From positions 186,001 through 250,000 of the forward strand of contig NZ_JNWV01000009.1 in assembly GCF_000716535.1 (NCBI RefSeq): DNA of 64,000 nucleotides, written 5' to 3'. Source of the stretch: Streptomyces flaveolus. Its GTDB lineage: Bacteria; Actinomycetota; Actinomycetes; Streptomycetales; Streptomycetaceae. Positions 9,239 to 20,949 of this stretch are shown here, one piece after another (the first letter of the stretch is position 1; each line of letters opens with the position of its first letter). Both the position numbers and the translations under genes were made by a program. Below the pieces are notes generated by a model. That model saw only the letters and a list, made by a program, of their open reading frames with translations, was not told the DNA's origin and searched no databases.

Positions 9239-10087
9239 GTGTTGACCCAGACCACCTCACGAGTGCTCGAACCGAGCGACCTGGACGCCGCGCTCGCCGT
9301 CCTGGACCGCGAGCCGGTCGCGAACGCCTTCGTGACCTCGCGGGTCCAGGTCGCGGGCCTCGACCCCTGGCGACTCGGCGGCGAGATGTGGGGCTGGTAC
9401 GAGGACGGGATGCTCACGTCCCTGTGCTACGCGGGCGCCAACCTCGTCCCGATCTGCGCCACCCCCCGCGCCGTCCGCGCCTTCGCCGACCGCGCCCGGC
9501 GGGCCGGCCGCCGCTGCTCCTCCATCGTCGGCCCCGCCGACGCCACCGCCGCCCTGTGGCGGCTGCTGGAGCCGCACTGGGGCCCGGCCCGCGAGGTCCG
9601 CGCCCACCAGCCGCTGATGGTCACCGACCGCATGCCGGCCGACATCACCCCGGACCCGCACGTCCGCCGCGTCCGCAAGGACGAGATGGAGACGATCATG
9701 CCGGCGTGCGTGGCGATGTTCACCGAGGAGGTCGGCGTCTCGCCCCTCGCCGGCGACGGCGGCCTGCTCTACCAGGCCCGGGTCGCCGAACTCGTCGGCT
9801 CCGGCCGCTCCTTCGCCCGCGTCGACGACCAGGGCCGGGTCGTGTTCAAGGCGGAGATCGGCGCGGCGACCCCCCAGGCCTGCCAGATCCAGGGCGTGTG
9901 GGTGGCCCCCGAGTACCGGGGCAGGGGCCTGGCGGCCCCCGGCATGGCGGCCGTACTGCGCTACGCCCTGGCCGATGTGGCCCCGGTCGTCAGCCTGTAC
10001 GTGAACGACTTCAACACCGCGGCGCGCAGGACGTACCGCAGGGTGGGCTTCCACGAGGTGGGAGCCTTCATGAGCGTGCTCTTCTGA
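9239..10087 (+). CDS. GNAT family N-acetyltransferase, two-domain (DUF4081-like plus GNAT)
   Basis: 282 residues from the GTG at 9239, preceded by GTGAGG eight bases upstream; TTG at 9242 is an alternative. The N-terminal half (MWGWYEDGMLTSLCYAGANL) matches the domain that often precedes actinobacterial GNATs, and the C-terminal half has the acetyl-CoA loop VWVAPEYRGRGLAAPGMAA and the closing NDFNTAARRTYRRVGF. Acceptor substrate unknown. A second GNAT gene starts 20 bp downstream, so the two are probably cotranscribed, ahead of proS. Confidence 0.9.
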   Translation: MLTQTTSRVLEPSDLDAALAVLDREPVANAFVTSRVQVAGLDPWRLGGEMWGWYEDGMLTSLCYAGANLVPICATPRAVRAFADRARRAGRRCSSIVGPADATAALWRLLEPHWGPAREVRAHQPLMVTDRMPADITPDPHVRRVRKDEMETIMPACVAMFTEEVGVSPLAGDGGLLYQARVAELVGSGRSFARVDDQGRVVFKAEIGAATPQACQIQGVWVAPEYRGRGLAAPGMAAVLRYALADVAPVVSLYVNDFNTAARRTYRRVGFHEVGAFMSVLF

Positions 10088-10107
10088 CCGCCCTGTACGC
10101 TCCCGGC

Positions 10108-10638
10108 ATGGACCTCGTGATCGGCCCCCTGGACCTCACTGCCCACGTGGACGAGGCCCTGGCCGTCCAAGCCCTGGCCTTCGGGCTCGGCCCGGACGAA
10201 GTCGCCGTACGCCGCCAGATCGTGCAGCGGCACATGCAGTACAACGGCGCGCGCGCCTACGGCGCCACCGTCCGGGGACGGCTCGTCGGGTTCGTCTACG
10301 GCATGCCCAACAGCCGCACCCACTGGTGGTCCACCGTCGTCGAGCCCTACCTGCGCGCGGCCGGCAACGACTTCTGGCTGGACGACTCCTTCGTCATCAC
10401 CGAACTGCACGTCCACCCCGGCCACCAGAACCGCGGCATCGGCCGGCGTCTGATCACCACCATCACCGACACCGCCGACGAGCCCCGCTCGATCCTCTCC
10501 GCGATCGACACCGACAGCCCCGCCCGCGGCCTCTACCACTCCCTCGGCTACGTCGACCTCGCCCGCCGGGTCCACTTCCCGAGCGCGCCGAGGCCGTACG
10601 CCGTGATGGGCGCCCCCCTGCCGCTGCGCAGGCGATAA
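10108..10638 (+). CDS. GNAT family N-acetyltransferase
   Basis: 176 residues, single GNAT domain. The signature is [20 protein letters not shown], with QNRGIG as the pyrophosphate-binding loop, followed by [15 protein letters not shown] near the C-terminus. The ATG at 10108 begins a canonical beta1 strand. Acceptor unknown. It sits between another GNAT and proS; acetyltransferases next to aminoacyl-tRNA synthetase genes are common but nothing here shows a functional link. Confidence 0.9.
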   Translation: MDLVIGPLDLTAHVDEALAVQALAFGLGPDEVAVRRQIVQRHMQYNGARAYGATVRGRLVGFVYGMPNSRTHWWSTVVEPYLRAAGNDFWLDDSFVITELHVHPGHQNRGIGRRLITTITDTADEPRSILSAIDTDSPARGLYHSLGYVDLARRVHFPSAPRPYAVMGAPLPLRRR

Positions 10639-10711
10639 CCGATTTCCACCGGCACAGGCCGCCCGGCTAACCTCCATGCCATCAACCTTTCCCGGCAGGA
10701 GTACGAGAACC

Positions 10712-12418
10712 ATGGCCAACGCACCGGTCCAGCGCATGTCCCAGTTGATGGCGAAGACGCTGCGCGACGACCCGGCGGACGCCGAGGTCCTCAGCCACAA
10801 GCTCCTCGTCCGCGCCGGCTACGTCCGCCGCACGGCCGCCGGCATCTGGAGCTGGCTGCCCCTCGGCAAGAAGGTCCTCGCCAACGTCGAGCGCGTCGTC
10901 CGCGAGGAGATGGACGCCATCGGCGCCCAGGAGGTCACGCTGCCCGCCCTGCTGCCGCGTGAGCCCTACGAGGCCACCGGCCGCTGGGACGAGTACGGCC
11001 AGGAGCTGTTCCGGCTCAAGGACCGCAAGGGCGGCGACTACCTCCTCGGCCCCACCCACGAGGAGATCTTCACCCTCCTGGTCAAGGACCAGTGCACGTC
11101 CTACAAGGACCTGCCGGTGATCCTCTACCAGATCCAGACCAAGTTCCGTGACGAGGCCCGGCCCCGCGCCGGCATCCTGCGCGGCCGCGAGTTCCTGATG
11201 AAGGACTCGTACTCCTTCGACCTGGACGACGAGGGCCTCGGGCGGTCCTACGCCCTGCACCGCGAGGCCTACCGGCGCGTCTTCGCGCGCCTCGGCCTCG
11301 ACTACCGCATCGTCGCGGCCACCGCCGGCGCCATGGGCGGCTCCAAGTCCGAGGAGTTCCTCGCCCCGGCCGAGGCCGGCGAGGACACCTTCGCCGACTG
11401 CCCGAACTGCGACTTCGCCGCCAACACGGAGGCGATCACGTACGAGCTGAAGCCGGTGGACGCCTCGGACGTACCCGCCGCCGAGGACATCCCGACCCCC
11501 GACACCCCGACCATCGAGACGCTGGCCGCCTCGCTCGGCGTCCCGGCCTCCGCCACGCTGAAGAACCTGCTGGTCAAGGTGGACGGCGAGATCGTCGCCG
11601 TCGGCGTGCCCGGGGACCGCGAGGTGGACCTGGGCAAGGTCGAGGCGCACTTCGCCCCGGCCGCCGTCGAGATGGTCACCGAGGCGGACTTCGCCCAGCG
11701 CACCGACCTGGTCCGTGGCTACGTCGGCCCGCAGGGCCTGGGCGAGAAGGTCAAGTACATCGCCGACCCGCGCGTGGCCCCCGGCACCGCCTGGATCACC
11801 GGCGCCAACAAGGAGCACACGCACGCCAAGAACGTCGTCGCCGGCCGGGACTTCGAGGTCGACGAGTACGTGGACGTCGTGGTGGTCCAGGAGGGCGACC
11901 CCTGCCCCAGGTGCGGCACCGGCCTGAAGCTGGACCGCGCCATCGAGATCGGCCACATCTTCCAGCTCGGCCGCAAGTACACCGACGCCCTCAAGCTGGA
12001 CGTCCTCGGCCAGAACGGCAAGCCGGTCCGCGTCACCATGGGCTCCTACGGCATCGGCGTCTCCCGTGCCGTCGCCGCGCTCGCCGAGCAGACCGCCGAC
12101 GAGCACGGCCTGGTGTGGCCCAAGGAGATCGCCCCGGCCGACGTGCACGTCGTCGCCGCCGGCAAGGCGCTCCAGACCGAACTGGCCCTCGACGTCTCCG
12201 AGAAGCTCGCCGCCGCGGGCGTCCGCGTCCTGGTGGACGACCGGGCCGGGGTCTCCCCGGGCGTGAAGTTCACCGACGCGGAGCTGATCGGCGTCCCGCA
12301 GATCCTGGTCGCCGGCCGCCGCTCGGGCGAGGGCGTCCTGGAGCTGAAGGACCGCAAGACCGGCGAGCGCGAGGAACTGACGGTCGAGGAAGCGATCGCC
12401 CGCCTGACCGCTCGGTGA
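10712..12418 (+). CDS. proS: prolyl-tRNA synthetase, bacterial type with editing insertion
   Basis: 568 residues. Class II synthetase that charges tRNA-Pro. Motif 2 is [19 protein letters not shown], motif 3 [14 protein letters not shown], and an YbaK-like editing domain that hydrolyses Ala-tRNA-Pro is inserted at about residues 220-390. The anticodon-binding domain is at the C-terminus ([20 protein letters not shown]). The reading frame is open to 10676, but the ATG at 10712 behind AGGAG gives the standard N-terminus [12 protein letters not shown] strong hairpin follows. Confidence 0.98.
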   Translation: MANAPVQRMSQLMAKTLRDDPADAEVLSHKLLVRAGYVRRTAAGIWSWLPLGKKVLANVERVVREEMDAIGAQEVTLPALLPREPYEATGRWDEYGQELFRLKDRKGGDYLLGPTHEEIFTLLVKDQCTSYKDLPVILYQIQTKFRDEARPRAGILRGREFLMKDSYSFDLDDEGLGRSYALHREAYRRVFARLGLDYRIVAATAGAMGGSKSEEFLAPAEAGEDTFADCPNCDFAANTEAITYELKPVDASDVPAAEDIPTPDTPTIETLAASLGVPASATLKNLLVKVDGEIVAVGVPGDREVDLGKVEAHFAPAAVEMVTEADFAQRTDLVRGYVGPQGLGEKVKYIADPRVAPGTAWITGANKEHTHAKNVVAGRDFEVDEYVDVVVVQEGDPCPRCGTGLKLDRAIEIGHIFQLGRKYTDALKLDVLGQNGKPVRVTMGSYGIGVSRAVAALAEQTADEHGLVWPKEIAPADVHVVAAGKALQTELALDVSEKLAAAGVRVLVDDRAGVSPGVKFTDAELIGVPQILVAGRRSGEGVLELKDRKTGEREELTVEEAIARLTAR

Positions 12419-12442
12419 GCGGCAAGCAGCGATAGTTCTTGT

Positions 12443-12470
12443 GTCCGGGGGCGGACAGCCGCCCCCGGAC
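12443..12470 (+). terminator. proS terminator
   Basis: Perfect 10-bp stem GTCCGGGGGC/GCCCCCGGAC with an 8-base loop, 24 bp after the proS stop, between convergent genes. Confidence 0.85.
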
Positions 12471-12541
12471 GCGGCCGGCCACGGCGACGGTCGCCGGGGT
12501 GCGCGCCCCGGCCCATGGGACGGCCGGCTTGGGCCCGCCCC

Positions 12542-13441
12542 CTAGAGCCAGCTCGCGAACTCCAGCAGGAGTTCCGCGTCCTTCTCGCGGCCGACCCGGC
12601 GGGCCCGCACCCCGGACTCCACCGCCCGGAACAGCGTCCAGCCCCGCAGCCTTTCCTGGTCGACCTCCAGCGACTCGGCGAGCCGCTTGATCCGGCGCCG
12701 GGTGGTGGACGGCCCGGACGACGCCGCGATCAGGTCCTCCACCCGGTCCCGCACCAGCCGCGCCAGATCGAAGGCGCTCTCGCCCACCACCGGATCCGGG
12801 CCCACCGCGAGCCACGGCATCCGCTCCCCGGAGAGCACCTTGCTCTGCCGGAACGTGCCGTGCAGCAGCAGTTGCTCGGGCGGCGCCGCCAGCAGCTCCG
12901 CACGGGCGGCGAGGGCCGCCTCCACCAGCGGGGCCGACTCCGGATCGGTCCCGGCGCTCGCCCGCATCGCCGCCGCCTGCCGCCCGGTCCGCTCGGCGAC
13001 GGTCTCGAAGACATGCCCGGCCGGCGGCGCCACCCACAGTCTGCGCAGCGTCCCCGCCGCCTCCAGCAGCGCCTTCGCCTCCGGCAACGACCGCACCGAC
13101 ACGTCCGGGTGCAGCCGCTCCAGCAGCAGCGCCCCGTCCTCGGCCCCGGCCTCCAGCAGTTGTACGGCGCCCAGCCCGCCCCAGTGCGCCAGCGCCGCCC
13201 GTTCGCTCTCCGGACGGGCCCGGGGCGGCGCCAGCTTCAGCACGGCCGGGGTGCCGTCCGCCCGCCGTACCAGCACCACCAGGCTGCTGCGCCCGCCCGG
13301 CACCTGCACCCGCTCGACGGTCAACTCGCGCCGGGCGACGGCCCGCTCGGCCGCCGCGGGCAGCCGCGCCAGCCAGTCGTCCCCGGCCGGTGCCGTCTCA
13401 CCGAGCGCCCGCACCAGGCGCTGCGGCGGTTCGAAAGCCAT
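12542..13441 (-). CDS. aminoglycoside phosphotransferase-fold protein lacking the catalytic Asp
   Basis: 299 residues from ATG 13441, downstream of a GAAGGGAA-like site. The overall layout follows the APH(6)/streptomycin 6-kinase-type family: an N-lobe with SSLVVLVRRADGTPAVLKLA, whose Lys should bind ATP phosphate, then a C-lobe. Where active enzymes have HGD followed by an Asn three to four residues later, this protein has LLHGTFRQSKVL, so the catalytic Asp is Thr and the metal-binding Asn is absent; the later DPVVGESAFDLARLVRD stretch remains. It is therefore probably a pseudokinase or uses another mechanism. It seems to be first gene of a minus-strand group, or monocistronic. Confidence 0.8.
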   Translation of the reverse strand: MAFEPPQRLVRALGETAPAGDDWLARLPAAAERAVARRELTVERVQVPGGRSSLVVLVRRADGTPAVLKLAPPRARPESERAALAHWGGLGAVQLLEAGAEDGALLLERLHPDVSVRSLPEAKALLEAAGTLRRLWVAPPAGHVFETVAERTGRQAAAMRASAGTDPESAPLVEAALAARAELLAAPPEQLLLHGTFRQSKVLSGERMPWLAVGPDPVVGESAFDLARLVRDRVEDLIAASSGPSTTRRRIKRLAESLEVDQERLRGWTLFRAVESGVRARRVGREKDAELLLEFASWL

Positions 13442-13589
13442 GCGCGAGTCGTTCCCTTCGTGTCCTGTGCTGCCGGGGCCCCGACCGAGTCTCCCGTCCT
13501 GATCCTGCTCCTGATCGTGTCCGGTGCCGTCCCGCCGTCCCGTCGTCAAGGGCTGCCCGTGGAACGGCCCCGGGCCGCCCTTCCGGCGG

Positions 13590-14090
13590 TCAACGCGTCG
13601 GCGACGTGGACGGCGACGGTGCCGTGCCGGCCGCGCCCGTCCGTTCCCCGGACCGCTCGGCCAGACCAGGGAAGGCTACGCTCTCCCCGCTCCAGCGCAC
13701 CGCCCGCACCGCGGCCTCCCGCAGCGCACCGGCCGCGTCGGCCCGCCGGGCGCCGGTCGTGGCCCGCACCAGGTCCGAGCAGACACCGGCCACCCGCTCC
13801 TCCAGCCGCGCGGCCAGCCGCAGCGCGGCCGCCCCGTCCTCGACCGGGAACGGCAGCGCGTACGCGGCGCTCGCGGCGACCGGTGCGCCGCCCAGGTCGC
13901 GCACGGCGCGCACCAGCGCGTCCCGGCGTGCGCGGTGGGCGTCGTACGCCGCCAACGCCTCCGCCCGGCGCCGCTCGCCGATCCGTCCGCCCACGACGCC
14001 GTACCCGTACACCGCCGCGTGCTCCGCCGCCAGCGCGGCCTGCAAGGCGGTCAGCTCGGCCTTCCCGGCCTGCTCGGTCCCGTCGCTCAT
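13590..14090 (-). CDS. ferritin-like DUF4439 protein
   Basis: 166 residues with an all-helical pattern starting AELTALQAALAAEHAAVYGYGVVGG. The AAEHAAVYGYG stretch and the later LEERVAGVCSDLVRATTGARR match the DUF4439 (ferritin-like) family found in actinobacteria beside a lipoprotein. No complete di-iron ExxH pair set could be confirmed by eye. No signal peptide, so cytoplasmic or carried by its partner. ATG at 14090 overlaps the stop of the upstream lipoprotein gene by four bases (ATGA), implying coupled translation. Role unknown. Confidence 0.8.
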   Translation of the reverse strand: MSDGTEQAGKAELTALQAALAAEHAAVYGYGVVGGRIGERRRAEALAAYDAHRARRDALVRAVRDLGGAPVAASAAYALPFPVEDGAAALRLAARLEERVAGVCSDLVRATTGARRADAAGALREAAVRAVRWSGESVAFPGLAERSGERTGAAGTAPSPSTSPTR

Positions 14091-14587
14091 CTGGCCCCCT
14101 CCGTCAGCAGGTACGCGTGCGCGGCCCCGGCCGCGGCGACCGACGCCAGCAGCCGCGCCAGCTCACCCGGCGCCTCCAGCAGATCCTTGGCGCGCTGGTC
14201 CGCGAGGGCGCGCTCGGCGGTGGCAAGCCCGGCGACGGCGTCCTTCTCGGTGGCCGGAACGGCAGCGGTGGAGGCGCCGGCCGTGGCGGAAGCCGTGCCC
14301 GTCGTCCCGTCCGCGAAGGCCGCCGCGTGCGCCGCGACCTGGGCCCGCAGCGGGCGCAGCCGCTCCGCCAGCCCCGGATGCGCGGCGAGCACGGCGTCGT
14401 ACCGCGCCAGCAGCCCCCGGCTGTCCCGCGCCGCTCGCGCGCGTGCCCGCTGCGTGGCCGACGGGCCGTCGGCGCCGGACTCCGGCCCGGCCGAGCAGCC
14501 CGCCAGCAGGGCGCCGCCGGCGGCCGAGGCGAGCAGGGTTCTTCTGCGCGGCCCCGAGGGCACGCGCGAGGGCGGGGGGTACGGCAC
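14087..14587 (-). CDS. lipoprotein paired with the DUF4439 protein
   Basis: 166 residues from the GTG at 14587 behind GAGGA; the frame is open to an ATG at 14650, which lacks a good ribosome site. RRRTLLASAAGGALLAGC is a signal peptide with lipobox LAGC, and the Arg triplet suggests possible Tat export. The mature part is Ala-rich and helical (ARDSRGLLARYDAVLAAHPG) with no known domain. It is translationally coupled to the DUF4439 gene, which suggests the two act together at the membrane surface. Confidence 0.85.
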   Translation of the reverse strand: MPYPPPSRVPSGPRRRTLLASAAGGALLAGCSAGPESGADGPSATQRARARAARDSRGLLARYDAVLAAHPGLAERLRPLRAQVAAHAAAFADGTTGTASATAGASTAAVPATEKDAVAGLATAERALADQRAKDLLEAPGELARLLASVAAAGAAHAYLLTEGAR

Positions 14588-14817
14588 GGCTGACGTCCTC
14601 GGGGGCTCGTACGAACATACGGGCGGGAACGCCGACCCGCCGTTGATCACGGTACCCGCGAGTCCCTCCGCCTCGCGTCACCGGCTCGACGGCCGGCCGC
14701 ACCCGCCCGTGAACCACCCGGACCTCTCCTGCGAACCGGCCCCTGTCGGAGGCAGTACCCTTTGATCAGACACGCGACCCATCCCACAACAGCACACGCG
14801 GCCGAGGAGTCACCCGG

Positions 14818-15345
14818 ATGAGCACCACCCAGAGCGAGAGGCTGCGAGAGCTGCTGGAACCGCTCGTCACGTCCCAGGGGCTGGATCTCGAAGAGATCGC
14901 CGTGGACTCCGTCGGACGCAAGCGGGTGCTGCGCGTGGTCGTCGACTCCGACACCGGGGCGGATCTGGACGCCATCGCCGATGTGAGCCGTGCGCTCTCG
15001 GCGAAGCTGGACGAGACGAACGCGATGGGTGACGCGGCGTACGACCTGGAGGTCGGAACCCCCGGCGCGGAGCGCCTCCTCACCGAGCACCGGCACTTCG
15101 TGCGCGCCACCGACCGGCTCGTGAAGTTCCAGCTCACGGAGGGCGGCGAGCTGGTCGCGCGGATCCTGAAGGTCGACGACGAGGGGGTCGACGTCGAGGT
15201 GCCCGGCGTGAAGGGCCGCAAGGCCACCGCCCGCAGACTCGGCTTCCCGGAGATCGCCAAGGCACGCGTGCAGGTCGAGTTCAACCGCAAGGACAGCGCC
15301 GGCACGGCCGGCGAGAAGGACATGAAGGAAGAGGAGGAGGCGTAG
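14818..15345 (+). CDS. rimP: ribosome maturation factor RimP
   Basis: 175 residues. Needed for maturation of the 30S subunit, binding near S12 and S19. The N-terminal domain contains [21 protein letters not shown] and the family signature [20 protein letters not shown]; the C-terminal SH3-like domain follows. An acidic tail ends the protein. First gene of the rimP-nusA-ylxR-infB cluster, with the whole upstream region 14588-14817 available for its promoter. GAGGAG lies nine bases before the ATG. nusA starts two bases after its stop. Confidence 0.96.
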   Translation: MSTTQSERLRELLEPLVTSQGLDLEEIAVDSVGRKRVLRVVVDSDTGADLDAIADVSRALSAKLDETNAMGDAAYDLEVGTPGAERLLTEHRHFVRATDRLVKFQLTEGGELVARILKVDDEGVDVEVPGVKGRKATARRLGFPEIAKARVQVEFNRKDSAGTAGEKDMKEEEEA

Positions 15346-15347
15346 CC

Positions 15348-16334
15348 GTGGACATCGACATGAGCGCCCTGCGGGGCTTGGTTCGGGAGAAGGAGATCTC
15401 CTTCGACCTGCTGGTCGAGGCGATCGAGTCGGCCCTCCTCATCGCCTACCACCGCACCGAGGGAAGCCGCCGACACGCGCGCGTGGAGCTCAACCGGGAG
15501 ACCGGGCATGTGACCGTGTGGGCGAAGGAGGACCCCGAGGACCTCGCCGAGGGGCAGGAGCCCCGTGAGTTCGACGACACCCCGTCCGGCTTCGGCCGCA
15601 TCGCCGCCACCACCGCCAAGCAGGTGATCCTGCAGCGGCTGCGCGACGCCGAGGACGACGCGACGCTCGGCGAGTACGCCGGACGCGAGGGCGACATCGT
15701 CACCGGCGTGGTCCAGCAGGGCCGCGACCCGAAGAACGTGCTCGTGGACATCGGCAAGCTGGAGGCCATCCTGCCGGTGCAGGAGCAGGTGCCCGGCGAG
15801 ACGTACCCGCACGGCATGCGCCTGCGGTCGTACGTCGTCCGGGTGGCCAAGGGCGTGCGCGGGCCGTCCGTCACCCTCTCCCGCACGCACCCGAACCTGG
15901 TGAAGAAGCTCTTCGCCCTGGAGGTGCCGGAGATCGCCGACGGCTCGGTGGAGATCGCGGCCATCGCCCGTGAGGCCGGTCACCGCACGAAGATCGCCGT
16001 ACGGTCCACCCGTTCGGGCCTGAACGCCAAGGGCGCCTGCATCGGCCCCATGGGCGGCCGGGTGCGCAACGTGATGGGCGAGCTGAACGGCGAGAAGATC
16101 GACATCGTCGACTGGTCGGACGACCCGGGGGAGATGGTCGCGAACGCGCTGTCACCCGCTCGGGTGAGCAAGGTGGATATCGTGGACATGGCTTCCCGGT
16201 CCGCCCGGGTGACCGTGCCGGACTACCAGCTGTCGCTGGCGATCGGCAAGGAGGGCCAGAACGCCCGCCTCGCGGCCCGGCTGACTGGCTGGCGCATCGA
16301 CATCCGGCCCGACACCGAGCAGGCCGGGGACTAG
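15348..16334 (+). CDS. nusA: transcription termination/antitermination factor NusA
   Basis: 328 residues from GTG 15348, with GGAGG in the end of rimP. Binds RNA polymerase and promotes pausing, termination or antitermination. N-terminal RNAP-binding domain ([20 protein letters not shown]), S1 domain near [20 protein letters not shown], then KH1 and KH2 with [20 protein letters not shown] and [20 protein letters not shown]. It ends after KH2, lacking the acidic repeats of the enterobacterial protein, as usual in actinobacteria. Confidence 0.98.
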   Translation: MDIDMSALRGLVREKEISFDLLVEAIESALLIAYHRTEGSRRHARVELNRETGHVTVWAKEDPEDLAEGQEPREFDDTPSGFGRIAATTAKQVILQRLRDAEDDATLGEYAGREGDIVTGVVQQGRDPKNVLVDIGKLEAILPVQEQVPGETYPHGMRLRSYVVRVAKGVRGPSVTLSRTHPNLVKKLFALEVPEIADGSVEIAAIAREAGHRTKIAVRSTRSGLNAKGACIGPMGGRVRNVMGELNGEKIDIVDWSDDPGEMVANALSPARVSKVDIVDMASRSARVTVPDYQLSLAIGKEGQNARLAARLTGWRIDIRPDTEQAGD

Positions 16335-16455
16335 AACAGGCAGTGGATCGGGCGCCGGGGAATAGATCCAAGCCGCCCGGCGCTGAGATCACGACAACAG
16401 CCGTTCGATTCTTGCCCCGAAGGGGTGAGGTCGGTACGGGGAGGTAGACTTAACC

Positions 16456-16752
16456 GTGTCTGGCCGGACGCACACCCGAGCATGCCCGGAACGCACCTGT
16501 GTGGGGTGCCGGGAGCGGGCGGCCAAGAACGATCTCCTGCGGATCGTGGAGATCGAGGGCGCATGCGCCCCCGATCCTCGCGGTACGCTGCCCGGCCGGG
16601 GTGCGTACGTACACCCCGCCCTGGTCTGTCTCGACCAGGCGGTACGCCGCCGGGCGTTCCCGCGGGCACTGCGCGTCCCGGGACCGCTCGACACAAAGGC
16701 GTTGCGTCGATACGTCGAGCAGACAACAGTTGCCGAGCAGGCAACGCCGTAA
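16456..16752 (+). CDS. ylxR: YlxR/RnpM family RNA-binding protein (DUF448)
   Basis: 98 residues from GTG 16456, nine bases after GGGGAGGT. The family core is RTCVGCRERAAKNDLLRI and GRGAYVHPALVCLDQAVRRR. In Bacillus the family member RnpM is reported to bind RNase P RNA; in Streptomyces YlxR has been described as a pleiotropic regulator. Position between nusA and infB is the conserved arrangement. A hairpin follows directly after its stop. Confidence 0.95.
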   Translation: MSGRTHTRACPERTCVGCRERAAKNDLLRIVEIEGACAPDPRGTLPGRGAYVHPALVCLDQAVRRRAFPRALRVPGPLDTKALRRYVEQTTVAEQATP

Positions 16753-16758
16753 GACAAG

Positions 16759-16778
16759 CCGCACGGAACCCCGTGCGG
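16759..16778 (+). terminator. short hairpin after ylxR (attenuator or processing site)
   Basis: CCGCACGG-AACC-CCGTGCGG, a perfect 8-bp stem with a 4-base loop, six bases after the ylxR stop and inside the operon, so partial termination or RNA processing is more likely than full termination. Confidence 0.55.
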
Positions 16779-16815
16779 TCTGGTACCTCGCGAGTCGAAA
16801 GCAGGTCGAGATTGC

Positions 16816-16859
16816 GATGAGCACTCGATGAGTACGCGATGAGTACGCCCATGAACTAG
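16816..16859 (+). promoter_or_regulatory. three 11-bp repeats encoding overlapping mini-cistrons in the infB leader
   Basis: GATGAGCACTC, GATGAGTACGC and GATGAGTACGC are in direct tandem. They create three tiny open frames, MSTR (16817-16831), MSTR (16828-16842) and MSTPMN (16839-16859), each start overlapping the previous stop as ATGA. They end 38 bp before the infB GTG. A translational control role is an inference. Confidence 0.5.
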
Positions 16860-16863
16860 CGAC

Positions 16864-16884
16864 GGTCCGGCTTCAACCCGGACC
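16864..16884 (+). promoter_or_regulatory. hairpin directly ahead of the infB ribosome site
   Basis: GGTCCGG-CTTCAAC-CCGGACC, a 7-bp perfect stem with a 7-base loop, ending two to three bases before AAAGGAG. It could present or modulate the infB ribosome-binding site. Confidence 0.5.
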
Positions 16885-16897
16885 TCAAAGGAGCGAA

Positions 16898-19981
<3,084 letters not shown>

Positions 19982-19995
19982 CGCCTGTGGTTCGT

Positions 19996-20029
19996 GCTGG
20001 CCGGCGGGACTGCGGTCCCGTCGGCCAGC
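19996..20029 (+). terminator. hairpin after infB
   Basis: A 15-bp stem GCTGGCCGGCGGGAC/GTCCCGTCGGCCAGC (one G.U pair) with loop TGCG, 14 bp after the infB stop, followed by a short T-run (GTTTTC). Probably a full or partial terminator between infB and the ylxP gene. Confidence 0.78.
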
Positions 20030-20156
20030 GCGCCGTTTTCCGACCGGGTACCTGTCCCGGCCGGCCGGGCCGAAACCCTGTCGAGCCGCCGACGGGTACG
20101 CGGTACGGTGGCTCCAGGCCATCGATCCCGTACCGGCGGGTAACCCGGAACACAAC

Positions 20157-20450
20157 ATGTACGTGGGGACTCTGTCCTTCGACCTCCTCCTCGGCGACGT
20201 CCACTCGCTGAAGGAGAAGCGCTCCGTCGTCCGCCCGATCGTCGCCGAACTCCAGCGGAAGTACGCGGTGAGCGCGGCCGAGGTGGACCACATGAACCTC
20301 CACCGGCGGGCGATCATCGGCCTCGCCGCGGTCTCCGGCGACGCCGCGCACCTCACCGACGTACTGGACCGGTGCGAGCGGCTGGTCGCCGGCCGCCCCG
20401 AGGTGGAACTGCTGTCCGTGCGACGGCGCTTCCACGGCGACGACGACTGA
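20157..20450 (+). CDS. YlxP family protein (DUF503)
   Basis: 97 residues. MYVGTLSFDLLLGDVHSLKE and KRSVVRPIVAELQRKYAVSA are typical of the DUF503/YlxP family, small alpha-beta proteins encoded between infB and rbfA in many Gram-positive bacteria; a role in ribosome assembly is suspected from context only. The ATG at 20157 has a weak ribosome site. rbfA starts 40 bp downstream. Confidence 0.93.
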   Translation: MYVGTLSFDLLLGDVHSLKEKRSVVRPIVAELQRKYAVSAAEVDHMNLHRRAIIGLAAVSGDAAHLTDVLDRCERLVAGRPEVELLSVRRRFHGDDD

Positions 20451-20490
20451 CCACGAAACGCAAGCAAGAGAAAGAACGGGAGACGGACCA

Positions 20491-20949
20491 GTGGCCGACA
20501 ACGCGCGGGCTAAAAGGCTGGCGGACCTCATCCGGGAGGTGGTGGCCCAGAAGCTGCAGCGCGGGATCAAGGACCCGCGGCTCGGCTCACACGTCACCAT
20601 CACGGACACCCGGGTCACGGGTGACCTCCGGGAGGCGACCGTCTTCTACACGGTCTACGGCGACGAGGAGGAGCGGACGGCGGCGGCAGCCGGCCTGGAG
20701 AGCGCCAAGGGAATCCTGCGCTCCGAGGTGGGCCGCGCGGCCGGGGTGAAGTTCACGCCCACCCTGACCTTCGTCGCGGACGCCCTGCCGGACACCGCCC
20801 GGACCATCGAGGACCTCCTCGACAAGGCCCGGCAGTCCGACGAGAAGGTGCGAGAGGCGGCCACGGGCGCCACGTACGCGGGCGGCGCCGACCCGTACCG
20901 GAAGCCGGCGGACGACGACACCGACACGGACGGCGACGCCACCGAATGA
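20491..20949 (+). CDS. rbfA: 30S ribosome-binding factor A
   Basis: 152 residues from GTG. KH-like protein that binds the 5' region of 16S rRNA during late 30S maturation. The family core is ARAKRLADLIREVVAQKLQR and DPRLGSHVTITDTRVTGDLR, with the C-terminal FTPTLTFVADALPDTARTIE. The last 35 residues are acidic and Asp/Thr-rich (DDDTDTDGDATE). Stop overlaps the truB start as ATGA, indicating coupled translation. Confidence 0.97.
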   Translation: MADNARAKRLADLIREVVAQKLQRGIKDPRLGSHVTITDTRVTGDLREATVFYTVYGDEEERTAAAAGLESAKGILRSEVGRAAGVKFTPTLTFVADALPDTARTIEDLLDKARQSDEKVREAATGATYAGGADPYRKPADDDTDTDGDATE

